Of a stretch of DNA of 14,459 nt, positions 8,416 through 14,459 are shown piece after piece. Numbering within the stretch: position 1 is the first letter of the stretch; every line of letters begins with the position of its first letter. The notes beneath the pieces were generated by a model. The model did not search any database. It was not told the origin of the DNA and was given only the letters and a program-made list of their open reading frames with translations. Source of the DNA: Minisyncoccota bacterium (GTDB taxonomy: Bacteria > Verrucomicrobiota > Lentisphaeria > Oligosphaerales > MVZH01); the NCBI GenBank assembly GCA_021734725.1, contig JAIPIM010000066.1:1-14459 (forward strand), in the 5' to 3' direction. A program made the translations under genes and the position numbers.

Positions 8416-9105
8416 TCACTTCACTGTTTGTGTTTCTCGGTCCAATAACAAAGGATCGGAGGTGTCTCCATTCGCCAGAGCGGGCCGCTGCTCCTCCGGG
8501 AAGGCTTCGTCCGTAAACCGTGGGAATGCGTATCTTATATTAATTGCGAGCTGTCGCTCGCTTCCCCTGCGTGAGGCCGACCGCAGTCCCGCATTCATAA
8601 GCCTCGCAAATGGTATCTGTCGCTCCATTTCAGCAAGAAACCGGCCAAATTCATGATAACCACACCGCAAAACAATATTGGCCTGAAAAAATTCGAAGAG
8701 TGGAGCAGGCGCGTTGCGTGAGGCTGGTTTCGCCCGTTTTGTGCCGCCGCCGCTAAGGCTTTCAATGGTGACCCCATAATCGTAGGCCACTGCTTGAATC
8801 AGATTGCTCGCCCATGCTACTGCATTTTGTGAGGGGGCCAATTTATTGTTGATAATACCGGCCAATTCCTCTTGCTCCAACTGATAACGGCCTTCCACTT
8901 CGTCGGCTTTGCTCACCAGTGAACGATTCCTCTCAAGAGCTTGGTTTGCACTCTGGATCTCTGCCTCCAACTCCCTGATGTCTCCTGACGCCGGTGCGAT
9001 TACACTATAATAAAGCGCCACCAGTACCAAGATGCCAACCCCCACAATAATGAGAGGCGTACGCAACTGCTCTTTTTCGGGAAATGCTGAAAAATCAATA
9101 GCCAT
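8416..9105 (-). CDS. pilO: Type IV pilus inner-membrane protein PilO
   Basis: Bitopic inner-membrane protein that dimerises with PilN and carries signals between the cytoplasmic ring and PilP/PilQ. It has 229 residues: a short cytoplasmic N-terminus, one transmembrane helix (about 17-38), a coiled coil (about 40-85, heptad-rich and Glu/Gln-rich), then a ferredoxin-like periplasmic domain (about 95-195) with YHEFGRFLAEMERQIPFARL, a stretch very typical of PilO. The last 30 residues look disordered. GAGG about 9 bp upstream of ATG 9105 supports the start. It follows pilN by 15 bp and precedes pilP by 7 bp. It is distinguished from GspM by the surrounding PilM/N/P/Q order. Confidence 0.85.
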   Translation of the reverse strand: MAIDFSAFPEKEQLRTPLIIVGVGILVLVALYYSVIAPASGDIRELEAEIQSANQALERNRSLVSKADEVEGRYQLEQEELAGIINNKLAPSQNAVAWASNLIQAVAYDYGVTIESLSGGGTKRAKPASRNAPAPLFEFFQANIVLRCGYHEFGRFLAEMERQIPFARLMNAGLRSASRRGSERQLAINIRYAFPRFTDEAFPEEQRPALANGDTSDPLLLDRETQTVK

Positions 9106-9120
9106 ACCGCCGCCTCACGG

Positions 9121-9747
9121 TCAACCCACTGGTCTATAGATGCATACAATCGTGAATGTTTTTGCCTTGCCACCCCGGGCGCCACTGATATTTTTGAGCT
9201 CACGGTTGATCAATTGACGACCGATTTCCGGATTCCGCGGCAATTCGTCGGAAAATTCCGTAATGGTTTCCTGCGCACGTTCACCGCGTGCCACGCCGGA
9301 AAGAGTCAACACGTATTGCGTTTTCGAAACCTGTTTCGGGGCAGCGCCTTTCTCCCGCGGCAAATCAACCTGCACCTCATTAGCGGTTATGTTGAGTTGC
9401 GTAAGAGTGATGTCCATCGGAACCACGGACTGTAACGCTTCAAGTTGCCTGCTCCAGAGCATTGTCCTGGCCGTCAACTGATGCAGCTGCTCCAAGTTTC
9501 CCCCCCACACCTGTAATGTTTCCTGACGCTTCTTAACACGCTCCGCCTGACCGGCTATTTGCTTATTCTCAAGTTTAACACGTTCCAACTCGGCTCGTCT
9601 GCTGATCCTCACGGTGAACACGTAGCTCGCCATTGCCAGGCCGCCCAACAGCATTATGCAGAGCAGAATGCCCCCCAGAAACGTCGGGCTGATCGTGCTC
9701 TCACGACGCCAGTCGGGCTCCTCCCAAAAGCTCAAGCTATGCTTCAT
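9121..9747 (-). CDS. pilN: PilN-like inner-membrane pilus assembly protein
   Basis: Partner of PilO; its cytoplasmic tail normally binds PilM. From ATG 9747 the protein has 208 residues: a 20-residue cytoplasmic tail, one transmembrane helix (about 23-46), a coiled coil (about 48-85), and a ferredoxin-like periplasmic domain (about 100-200; VPMDITLTQLNI and the closing FTIVCIYRP). A longer frame begins at TTG 9753, but a GGGGG run sits only 2 bp from it and about 9 bp from ATG 9747, so ATG is preferred. It overlaps the end of pilM by 11 bp. The usual PilN tail motif INLLP that plugs into PilM is absent; SFWEEPDWRRES stands in its place. Assignment rests mainly on topology, size and position. 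Confidence 0.8.
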   Translation of the reverse strand: MKHSLSFWEEPDWRRESTISPTFLGGILLCIMLLGGLAMASYVFTVRISRRAELERVKLENKQIAGQAERVKKRQETLQVWGGNLEQLHQLTARTMLWSRQLEALQSVVPMDITLTQLNITANEVQVDLPREKGAAPKQVSKTQYVLTLSGVARGERAQETITEFSDELPRNPEIGRQLINRELKNISGARGGKAKTFTIVCIYRPVG

Positions 9748-10795
9748 TCTCAAGCCCCCGGTTCATGATTCTAACGGCTTCACACAAAGCTAAGGCATAT
9801 GTCTCACTGGATTGAGCCAGTCCCGGGGGCGCCTCCAGCCCGCCAAGAGAACCAAGCACATCCCATGGCTCTATCTTACGTCCGGCCGCTTCACTGAACA
9901 CATCGCAAAGGACGTTGGTTCCCTGCCCCGGCCCCAGAAGATAGAGGGGCTCGGCGCGATGTCCGTAACGGCGCTCTATAAAATCCAAACTGATACTGAT
10001 CTGATGAAGCCACGAACTGACATCGCCCGAAATGTTTCCGGAAAAATCGAAGGATCCGCTGTTGAACAACTTACGCGCGGTTTCATAGTCCAGATCGAAA
10101 GCCGACATCAGGCTCTCGATAATGGCATCGGCCCCAACACGAAATTGCCGGGCAAGCGCCAAATCATTCCCATCGTACAAAAGCAGAAGAGATGTACTGC
10201 CGCGAATACGAAGAAATCCGACAGCCCCCTCCTCAGGGAGTTTTTCCGGCTCGGCCTCGGCCAGATTGGCAGCCGCAATGCCTTCGGCCACGAGAGTCAC
10301 GGGGGTAAGACCAGCGTTGACAACGATATCCTCAAGTATATCAATCTCCTCATACGGCAATGCCGCCGCCAGCACGGAATACTCCGCATCTTCCCCTTCG
10401 TTCATGCGCCGGACCACTTGCTGGAGGACGGCATAATCCGCTCCCACTCCCAGCGTCTGCTGAACGTGCTGCGTCAATGTTTCGCTGCGGGCGGGCTGCC
10501 CCGGGAATGTCAACAGCCTGACAATGCCGCCTCGCCCCCCAGTCAAAATGGAAACGTACGGGGTATCCGCGCAGTGTTCCTTCAATTCAGCCGTCAACTG
10601 TTCGGCGGTTGCGTGCAAGTCGTCCCCCGCCTTGGCGAGCGAGGCGCCCGCCAACCATTCGAGACGCCCATTCACACGGCTCACAGTCACAACATCCGTG
10701 CTGTCAACACCGAGATCCACGACGACAAGGCGGCGGGGGCCATCTCTATCGGCAGGGCGCTGCCAGCTGAAATTGTGCAACACAGGTCCAAACAC
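9737..10795 (-). CDS. pilM: Actin-like pilus assembly protein PilM
   Basis: Cytoplasmic actin/FtsA-like protein that forms the ring of the alignment complex and holds the PilN tail. With the GTG start at 10795 it has 352 residues, the usual size; GGGAG at 10802-10806 sits 6 bp upstream, which favours it over the upstream TTG at 10825. The first phosphate-binding motif VVVDLGVDSTDVV (about 24-36) is preserved. TLVAEGIAAANLAE (about 167-180) matches the usual link to the second subdomain, and ARQFRVGADAIIESLM matches the family's R-x-I-x-x-G-x-D/N-x-I-T region. The second phosphate motif is degenerate: FLRIRGSTS (about 194-202) where PilM normally has an Asp-Ile-Gly, so nucleotide binding may be altered. 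It is the first gene of the operon, with promoter candidates at 10850-10900. Confidence 0.87.
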   Translation of the reverse strand: MFGPVLHNFSWQRPADRDGPRRLVVVDLGVDSTDVVTVSRVNGRLEWLAGASLAKAGDDLHATAEQLTAELKEHCADTPYVSILTGGRGGIVRLLTFPGQPARSETLTQHVQQTLGVGADYAVLQQVVRRMNEGEDAEYSVLAAALPYEEIDILEDIVVNAGLTPVTLVAEGIAAANLAEAEPEKLPEEGAVGFLRIRGSTSLLLLYDGNDLALARQFRVGADAIIESLMSAFDLDYETARKLFNSGSFDFSGNISGDVSSWLHQISISLDFIERRYGHRAEPLYLLGPGQGTNVLCDVFSEAAGRKIEPWDVLGSLGGLEAPPGLAQSSETYALALCEAVRIMNRGLENEA

Positions 10796-10806
10796 GAGGC
10801 ACTCCC
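10793..10806 (-). promoter_or_regulatory. Ribosome-binding site selecting the GTG start of pilM
   Basis: GGGAG (plus-strand CTCCC, 10802-10806), 6 bp before GTG 10795. The longer frame would use TTG at 10825 with no comparable site. Confidence 0.6.
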
Positions 10807-10849
10807 TTCTTACCTTACACCACAAAAGCTCACATCGTCACGAACATAA

Positions 10850-10876
10850 ATTATCACCCGTAGTGGCGAATGTCAT
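10850..10876 (-). promoter_or_regulatory. Candidate sigma70-type promoter for pilMNOPQ
   Basis: On the minus strand ATGACA (10876-10871) and GATAAT (10855-10850) each match their consensus at 5 of 6 positions, with a rather short 15-bp spacer. Transcription would begin near 10843, about 48 bp before the GTG. It is an alternative to the -24/-12 element just upstream. Confidence 0.35.
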
Positions 10877-10884
10877 GCCTTCCT

Positions 10885-10900
10885 AGCAAAAAACAGTCCA
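10885..10900 (-). promoter_or_regulatory. Candidate sigma54-type (-24/-12) promoter for pilMNOPQ
   Basis: The minus-strand 16-mer TGGACTGTTTTTTGCT keeps the invariant GG and GC with the required 12-bp register, and also the flanking T, the G at position 7, and the TTGCT of the sigma54 consensus TGGCACG-N4-TTGCW. Start would be near 10874. The mismatches are C-A-C read as A-C-T. Direct repeats further upstream (10928-10971) lie where an enhancer-binding activator could sit. It is a pattern match only. Confidence 0.35.
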
Positions 10901-10927
10901 ATTCGATCGATTCCATTGTTTTTTTTG

Positions 10928-10971
10928 GGAAAAATAGCCGAGGGAGGCAAAAGGATGAGGACAAATAGCCG
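10928..10971. repeat. Pair of 13-bp direct repeats upstream of the pil promoter
   Basis: GGAAAAATAGCCG (10928-10940) and GGACAAATAGCCG (10959-10971) match at 12 of 13 positions and are offset by 31 bp, close to three DNA turns, so a protein could bind both on one face. They sit about 55-100 bp upstream of the inferred pil start sites. A run of eight T (10919-10926) lies between them and the promoters. Confidence 0.55.
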
Positions 10972-11114
10972 CTTCATTGGCCCAGCTGCATGAACAAGGA
11001 CTGGGGCAGGTCGGAATTGCTCAACTGACTGGGTTCAAGATGCTTTGGTTTTGATAAGGCGTGGACATAATTTTCCCGGGTGGTCTTGTCAGCATGGCGC
11101 TTCCTGTAGAGAAC
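10972..11114. other. Gene-free remainder between the orphan gene and the pil promoter region
   Basis: Together with 10796-10971 this makes a 319-bp gene-free stretch. No ORF with a ribosome site, no clear terminator hairpin with T-run after the orphan gene (stop at 11115), and no RNA gene was recognised. GACTGGG occurs twice near 10999-11033, probably by chance. Confidence 0.35.
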
Positions 11115-13712
11115 TCAATCATCAAGATGCACAAGAAGAACGACTGGTGTTAATCCCCGCTCCCGACAGGAGGCAAGTTCTTCCGCGGCAAGGTACCGCT
11201 TGGCCTGTTCTGCGGCCGATGAAGAAAACGATCGCGGAAAATGCAACCCCCGCACGTGAAGCCTTTGGGAAGGCGCAGAATAGGTCCACTCGCACCGACC
11301 GGCATCCGCCGGCCACATCGCCTCTACGTCGTGAACCACGCCGGCAAAATTAAACGCTGTCCCATAGATGACCTCGTCTCCGGGCCGTCCCAAAAGAACG
11401 ACTCCCATTTTTTTCTGCGCTGAAAACCGTTGCTGGCGAACGTACCGATCAGTACCATTTCCAACATCTTCCAGAGACATTCCATTGAGTTCATAAGTCA
11501 TCTCACCACCAGCCTGAAACATAGGATCGCCACAACGGGTGAAGAAGACCAAAAACGGCATACCCCGCAGACCGCTTGCCGGCAACTGCCAGGTGACCCG
11601 CTGCCATTGGTCGCTCCGCAGTATCACGTGCGTTACAGATTCGGCCACCTGAAGGCCTAATCTCACACGCTCATACGTCTCGCCGTCTACATGCGGGCGT
11701 ATCCAGAAGGACAGCCGCCGGTTCGCCAAAGGCCTGTTGAAGGCGCGCAAGTTCAACACAACACCCTCGACAGCACTCAAAGGCGGGTCCCTGTATGCCA
11801 CCTTGAAAAAGAGGCTGTCGGAACTGTGCGGGACAACGTGCGAAATATCGCCGACAGTACCGGGGGTCGCATCGTCCACCCAAGCTTCGTACTCGGCAGA
11901 CTGGCTGACGAGAAGGCCGGGCGCTGGAGCAAGAGTAACCCGAGGCAACACACCGCACGCGCGGGCCCGGGCAACCCGCGCCAATTTGATATCATTGATA
12001 TCATCGCCAACTTTCTTTCTGCCGCCTCCCGGCCGTTTGCCGACGACACAAGCGGCGGGCCAGGCCGGCGACTCGCGTCGGAGACGAATTAACGCAACAC
12101 CGCGCAACGGCACGACAGTCGTAAACAACGCACCGTTCTTGCCGTCCGGATCCAGACTGCAGTGCGTTTTTGACGTCTTCCGATACGCGTCGTAGTCATC
12201 CGTCGCACTGTCGGATCGCACACCCTCTTTGAAGGTCCCGCGGGAAACAGGTTTGCGCACCTGAAAATGCTCGGGGAAGATACCTGTCGTTTCCTCAATC
12301 ATGGTTTCCCCGCTCCACGGAACACGCAGCATAAGACGCACTAGATGGTCACCGCCCCCGAAACGCGTGCCACTGACAAAAATGGCGGCCGTGTCCGGTG
12401 AAGGCTGTGTGGCCACCCAATAGACCGGCCCCAAAGCATCCGCGTGACGTTCCGCGGGAAGAACATTTAAAGGTAACTCCCGCGCACGGCCATTCGAAAA
12501 CAGTTGTGCCAACGTCCGCAGCATGACCGACGCCGGGTAAGGACGACCGGTCCGCGCACAAAAGAGGCGAGCCGTACCAACCGTATCGCTCACAGCCAGC
12601 CCGGTTCCCCCGTGAAAAAACCAACCCGCGGTAAACTCGGCAAGCCCCAGAGCAACCTCTTCCTGGCGCCCAAAATCCAACTTTATAGTCCGATAATGCC
12701 ACAGAAGGGTCCCCTTCAGCCGAGTGGGAACGGAACGTGTGAGCGCCTCCCGGTACCGAGACACCGGAACCGAAAGATGAGCAAGCGAAGACACGCCCGT
12801 CATACAACACTCAGGCACCGCCCGCTCCGGCCATCTGGCCACCACGCGTTTTGCATAATCAGGTAACGTGTGGTGATCCACAACACCAAACAACAGCTCG
12901 CGTGCCGGAACATCTCCGGCTAATTCCAGCCACAGCGCATCCGTGACAATTGGGGATTCCCCCTCGTTGATCACTGACAGGGTGTTGTCATATCCTTCAA
13001 CATATCCCGCCGGCACCAAGGCCCTTACCACGTGGCCCGACGGTGCGAGGCTGCGATGCCAGATGCGCCTGCCGTTGAACAGAACACGAAGCCGGGGACG
13101 CACCGAAGCGGACGGTAACGATCCCCCCCAAGCCGCGGTAAGCGGGGTCGTAACCATGCGAAACAGCAGAGGCTCGGCGGGCAAAGCAGGCAGATGCATG
13201 ACAATGCGCTGCCCGCCGGCGATCGTCTGCGGAAATTGCGTCGCTATCTCCGAAGCCGGAACCGAAACAACTGGCGCATCGTGTACAAGCACTTGGTACT
13301 CATGTTGCTGCAATGACGATACAGCATTGGCGGGACGGGCGTCGAGAGAACCGACATGAAACACAACAGTCCGTGACGCAGGATCAAGCAGCGGCTCCTC
13401 TAAGTGGTCAACCGGCGAACGTTTTTCAGCGGCCTGAACACTCCCCTCCGATACAGCGGGAGACGGGGCCGAATCCTCGTCCAAGCTGGTGTTTGCCGGT
13501 TCGTCGCTCGACTCTGCTGCATTCTCATCCAAACAGGCGCCAAGGGAATCCTCTCGCCCGCCAGCCGTCGAACTGGGTACATTTTCACTGACAGTCGCCG
13601 GACCTGTACGGTGCCGATAGTGGACCGCACCGAAAATGCCGAGTGCGACACAGGCAGTTGGCAAACCAAACAGAAAAGCACCGCGGAAAAATTTTCTGAC
13701 ATTCAACATCAC
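11115..13712 (-). CDS. Unrecognised large extracytoplasmic protein with carbohydrate-binding/glycosidase-like regions
   Basis: I do not recognise this 865-residue protein. A basic N-terminus (VRKFFR) precedes one hydrophobic segment (about 10-30): signal anchor or uncleaved signal. Residues 38-110 are an acidic Ser/Glu/Ala/Pro-rich linker. Residues 115-265 look like a beta-sandwich of galactose-binding or lyase type (LRVLFNGRRIWHR, then VPAGYVEGYDNTLSVIN and DALWLELAGD). Residues 330-480 (WHYRTIKLDF, LGLAEFTAGWFFHGGTG, then a Tyr-Trp-Val strand near 430) recall the end of a glycoside hydrolase barrel plus its trailing beta domain, but no catalytic acid pair is identifiable. Residues 615-750 look like a second jelly roll (LSFWIRPHVDGETYERV, QWQRVTWQLP, MTYELNGMSLEDV). 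AGAGGA is 8 bp before GTG 13712; ATG 13709 is an alternative. Fold comments are inference from pattern, not a search. It lies upstream of pil on the same strand, with a 319-bp gap. Confidence 0.8.
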   Translation of the reverse strand: MMLNVRKFFRGAFLFGLPTACVALGIFGAVHYRHRTGPATVSENVPSSTAGGREDSLGACLDENAAESSDEPANTSLDEDSAPSPAVSEGSVQAAEKRSPVDHLEEPLLDPASRTVVFHVGSLDARPANAVSSLQQHEYQVLVHDAPVVSVPASEIATQFPQTIAGGQRIVMHLPALPAEPLLFRMVTTPLTAAWGGSLPSASVRPRLRVLFNGRRIWHRSLAPSGHVVRALVPAGYVEGYDNTLSVINEGESPIVTDALWLELAGDVPARELLFGVVDHHTLPDYAKRVVARWPERAVPECCMTGVSSLAHLSVPVSRYREALTRSVPTRLKGTLLWHYRTIKLDFGRQEEVALGLAEFTAGWFFHGGTGLAVSDTVGTARLFCARTGRPYPASVMLRTLAQLFSNGRARELPLNVLPAERHADALGPVYWVATQPSPDTAAIFVSGTRFGGGDHLVRLMLRVPWSGETMIEETTGIFPEHFQVRKPVSRGTFKEGVRSDSATDDYDAYRKTSKTHCSLDPDGKNGALFTTVVPLRGVALIRLRRESPAWPAACVVGKRPGGGRKKVGDDINDIKLARVARARACGVLPRVTLAPAPGLLVSQSAEYEAWVDDATPGTVGDISHVVPHSSDSLFFKVAYRDPPLSAVEGVVLNLRAFNRPLANRRLSFWIRPHVDGETYERVRLGLQVAESVTHVILRSDQWQRVTWQLPASGLRGMPFLVFFTRCGDPMFQAGGEMTYELNGMSLEDVGNGTDRYVRQQRFSAQKKMGVVLLGRPGDEVIYGTAFNFAGVVHDVEAMWPADAGRCEWTYSAPSQRLHVRGLHFPRSFSSSAAEQAKRYLAAEELASCRERGLTPVVLLVHLDD

Positions 13713-13772
13713 AAACTGAATCCTCTGTTTACCGCATTCCAGATCACTTCCCGAGCAGGAAACGATACTTTT

Positions 13773-13786
13773 GATACTATAGTGTC
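13773..13786. promoter_or_regulatory. 14-bp near-palindrome, possible operator in divergent intergenic region
   Basis: GATACTATAGTGTC is a palindrome apart from one T-G pair. A half-site GATACTT occurs 9 bp upstream (13764-13770) and TACTATA recurs at 13810-13816. It lies in the 202-bp gap between the divergent orphan gene and rpiB, where a shared operator would be expected. Confidence 0.35.
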
Positions 13787-13788
13787 TT

Positions 13789-13818
13789 TTGTGGTTAATG
13801 TATTGCTCGTACTATAAA
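13789..13818 (+). promoter_or_regulatory. Candidate promoter for the rpiB gene
   Basis: TTGTGG (13789-13794) and TATAAA (13813-13818) with an 18-bp spacer; start expected near 13825, about 90 bp before the ATG. The match is moderate and there are other AT-rich options nearby. Confidence 0.3.
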
Positions 13819-13914
13819 CGGACGGCAACGGATGGCAATTCAAACGGTTGCACGCAATCCGTGCACGAGCTACGTTATTAGCTTTCTGAATGTACGAACG
13901 AAGTAGAGGTCTGT

Positions 13915-14459
13915 ATGCAGCAGCTCAACGATTGGTACGGCACAACCGTGAAGATTGGCGTAGCCTCGGATCACGGCGGCTATAATAAGAAGAATGATCT
14001 CGTCGACTACCTGAAAACTAAAGGGCTGGATGTCGTCGATTGCGGCCCCCACTCTCTCGATCCGCGGGATGACTACCCACAATTCGCATGTCGGGTAGCG
14101 CGCGGCATTGTCCGCGGTGATCTTACCTGCGGTATCCTGCTGTGTCGCACAGGCATCGGCATGAGCATCGCCGCCAATCGCTTTCACGGTATCCGCGCGG
14201 CACTCGTCTCAACGGTAGAAAGGGCCCTCGCTTCACGCGATCATAATGCCGCCAATATTCTGGTCACCGGCGGAGATACCATGACCGAGCAGGAAATACG
14301 CGACGTGATTGACACCTGGCTTGCCACACCGTACAGCGACGAAGCACGTCACACACGGCGGCTGCAAGGATTGGAATACGAGTCCTATGACGATATCGCG
14401 GCTGTGCGTTGTGTCGATCCGGAGATGGCGGCCGTCCTGGACCGGGAGATCGCACGTCA
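13915..14459 (+). CDS. rpiB: Ribose-5-phosphate isomerase B, apparently fused to serine hydroxymethyltransferase (3' end outside window)
   Basis: RpiB interconverts ribose 5-phosphate and ribulose 5-phosphate in the cytoplasm (pentose phosphate pathway). The 181 visible residues include the N-terminal KIGVASDHGG (D19, H20), the active-site cysteine C77 in ILLCRTGIGMSIAANRFHGI with T79, histidine H110 in SRDHNAANIL, and the phosphate-binding end ARHTRRL (144-150). RpiB proteins end about here (150 residues), but this frame stays open to the window edge. The extra residues, SYDDIAAVRCVDPEMAAVLD then REIAR, resemble the N-terminus of serine hydroxymethyltransferase (typically DPE, a helix, then E-x-x-R before the LIASEN motif, which would lie beyond the edge). 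AGAGGT about 4 bp before ATG 13915 supports the start; an in-frame stop at 13879 excludes an earlier one. CRTG replaces the usual CGTG and GGD the usual GAR loop. Confidence 0.85.
   Translation, partial: MQQLNDWYGTTVKIGVASDHGGYNKKNDLVDYLKTKGLDVVDCGPHSLDPRDDYPQFACRVARGIVRGDLTCGILLCRTGIGMSIAANRFHGIRAALVSTVERALASRDHNAANILVTGGDTMTEQEIRDVIDTWLATPYSDEARHTRRLQGLEYESYDDIAAVRCVDPEMAAVLDREIAR

Noticed and set aside
9812..10849. A 345-codon open frame on the plus strand opposite pilM
   Set aside because: It is antisense to a well-supported PilM, its translation has no recognisable domain, and it is explained by codon bias of the real gene.
10919..10926. T8 run as a terminator for the orphan gene or a plus-strand transcript
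   Set aside because: No GC-rich stem precedes it on the plus strand, and on the minus strand it is an A-run, so it cannot end transcription from the orphan gene.
13404..13817. A 137-codon plus-strand frame reaching into the rpiB upstream region
   Set aside because: Antisense to the N-terminal part of the orphan gene, which has a good ribosome site and a plausible membrane anchor; the plus frame has neither.

Overview
This window reads as chromosomal core DNA from a Gram-negative bacterium. The evidence is an outer-membrane secretin (PilQ) with its periplasmic PilN/O/P partners, next to a complete Pst-PhoU-PhoB-PhoR phosphate block. The diverged PilM and PilN, the duplicated N-domain in PilQ, the long orphan envelope protein and the apparent RpiB-SHMT fusion make a PVC-superphylum relative (for example Kiritimatiellota or Verrucomicrobiota) my best guess. 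That placement is low confidence and rests on gene character, not on a search.

Layout. Bases 1-5220 (+ strand) carry the end of a phosphate-acquisition operon: pstA (5' end outside the window), pstB, phoU, phoB, phoR. The transporter imports phosphate. PhoU couples transporter state to the sensor kinase PhoR, which phosphorylates PhoB. No Pho box is visible, so the operon promoter probably lies upstream of base 1. Bases 5221-5765 are non-coding and sit between convergent operons. They hold a striking 18-bp inverted repeat (5384-5464) with nested repeats, and the intrinsic terminator of the opposing pil operon (5658-5708).

Bases 10795-5766 (- strand) are a compact type IV pilus alignment-complex operon, pilM-pilN-pilO-pilP-pilQ, with overlaps or gaps of 15 bp or less. 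PilM is the cytoplasmic actin-like ring, PilN/O the inner-membrane pair, PilP the periplasmic link and PilQ the secretin pore. No pilus motor, pilin or prepilin peptidase gene is in the window. Upstream of pilM are two candidate promoters: a sigma70-like pair and a sigma54-like -24/-12 element. Beyond them lies a pair of 13-bp direct repeats 31 bp apart, which could be activator sites.

Bases 13712-11115 (- strand) encode an 865-residue protein I cannot name: an N-terminal membrane anchor or signal, an acidic Ser/Glu/Ala-rich linker, then a large extracytoplasmic region that looks like carbohydrate-binding or glycosidase-type beta-rich domains. A divergent intergenic region with a 14-bp near-palindrome separates it from the last gene (13915 to the window end, + strand). 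That gene is an RpiB-type ribose-5-phosphate isomerase that continues past the normal RpiB end without a stop, into sequence resembling the N-terminus of serine hydroxymethyltransferase.

No tRNA, rRNA, CRISPR array, insertion sequence or phage gene was seen. The best leads are the RpiB-GlyA fusion, the orphan envelope protein, the structured intergenic repeat and the possible sigma54-type control of the pil operon.
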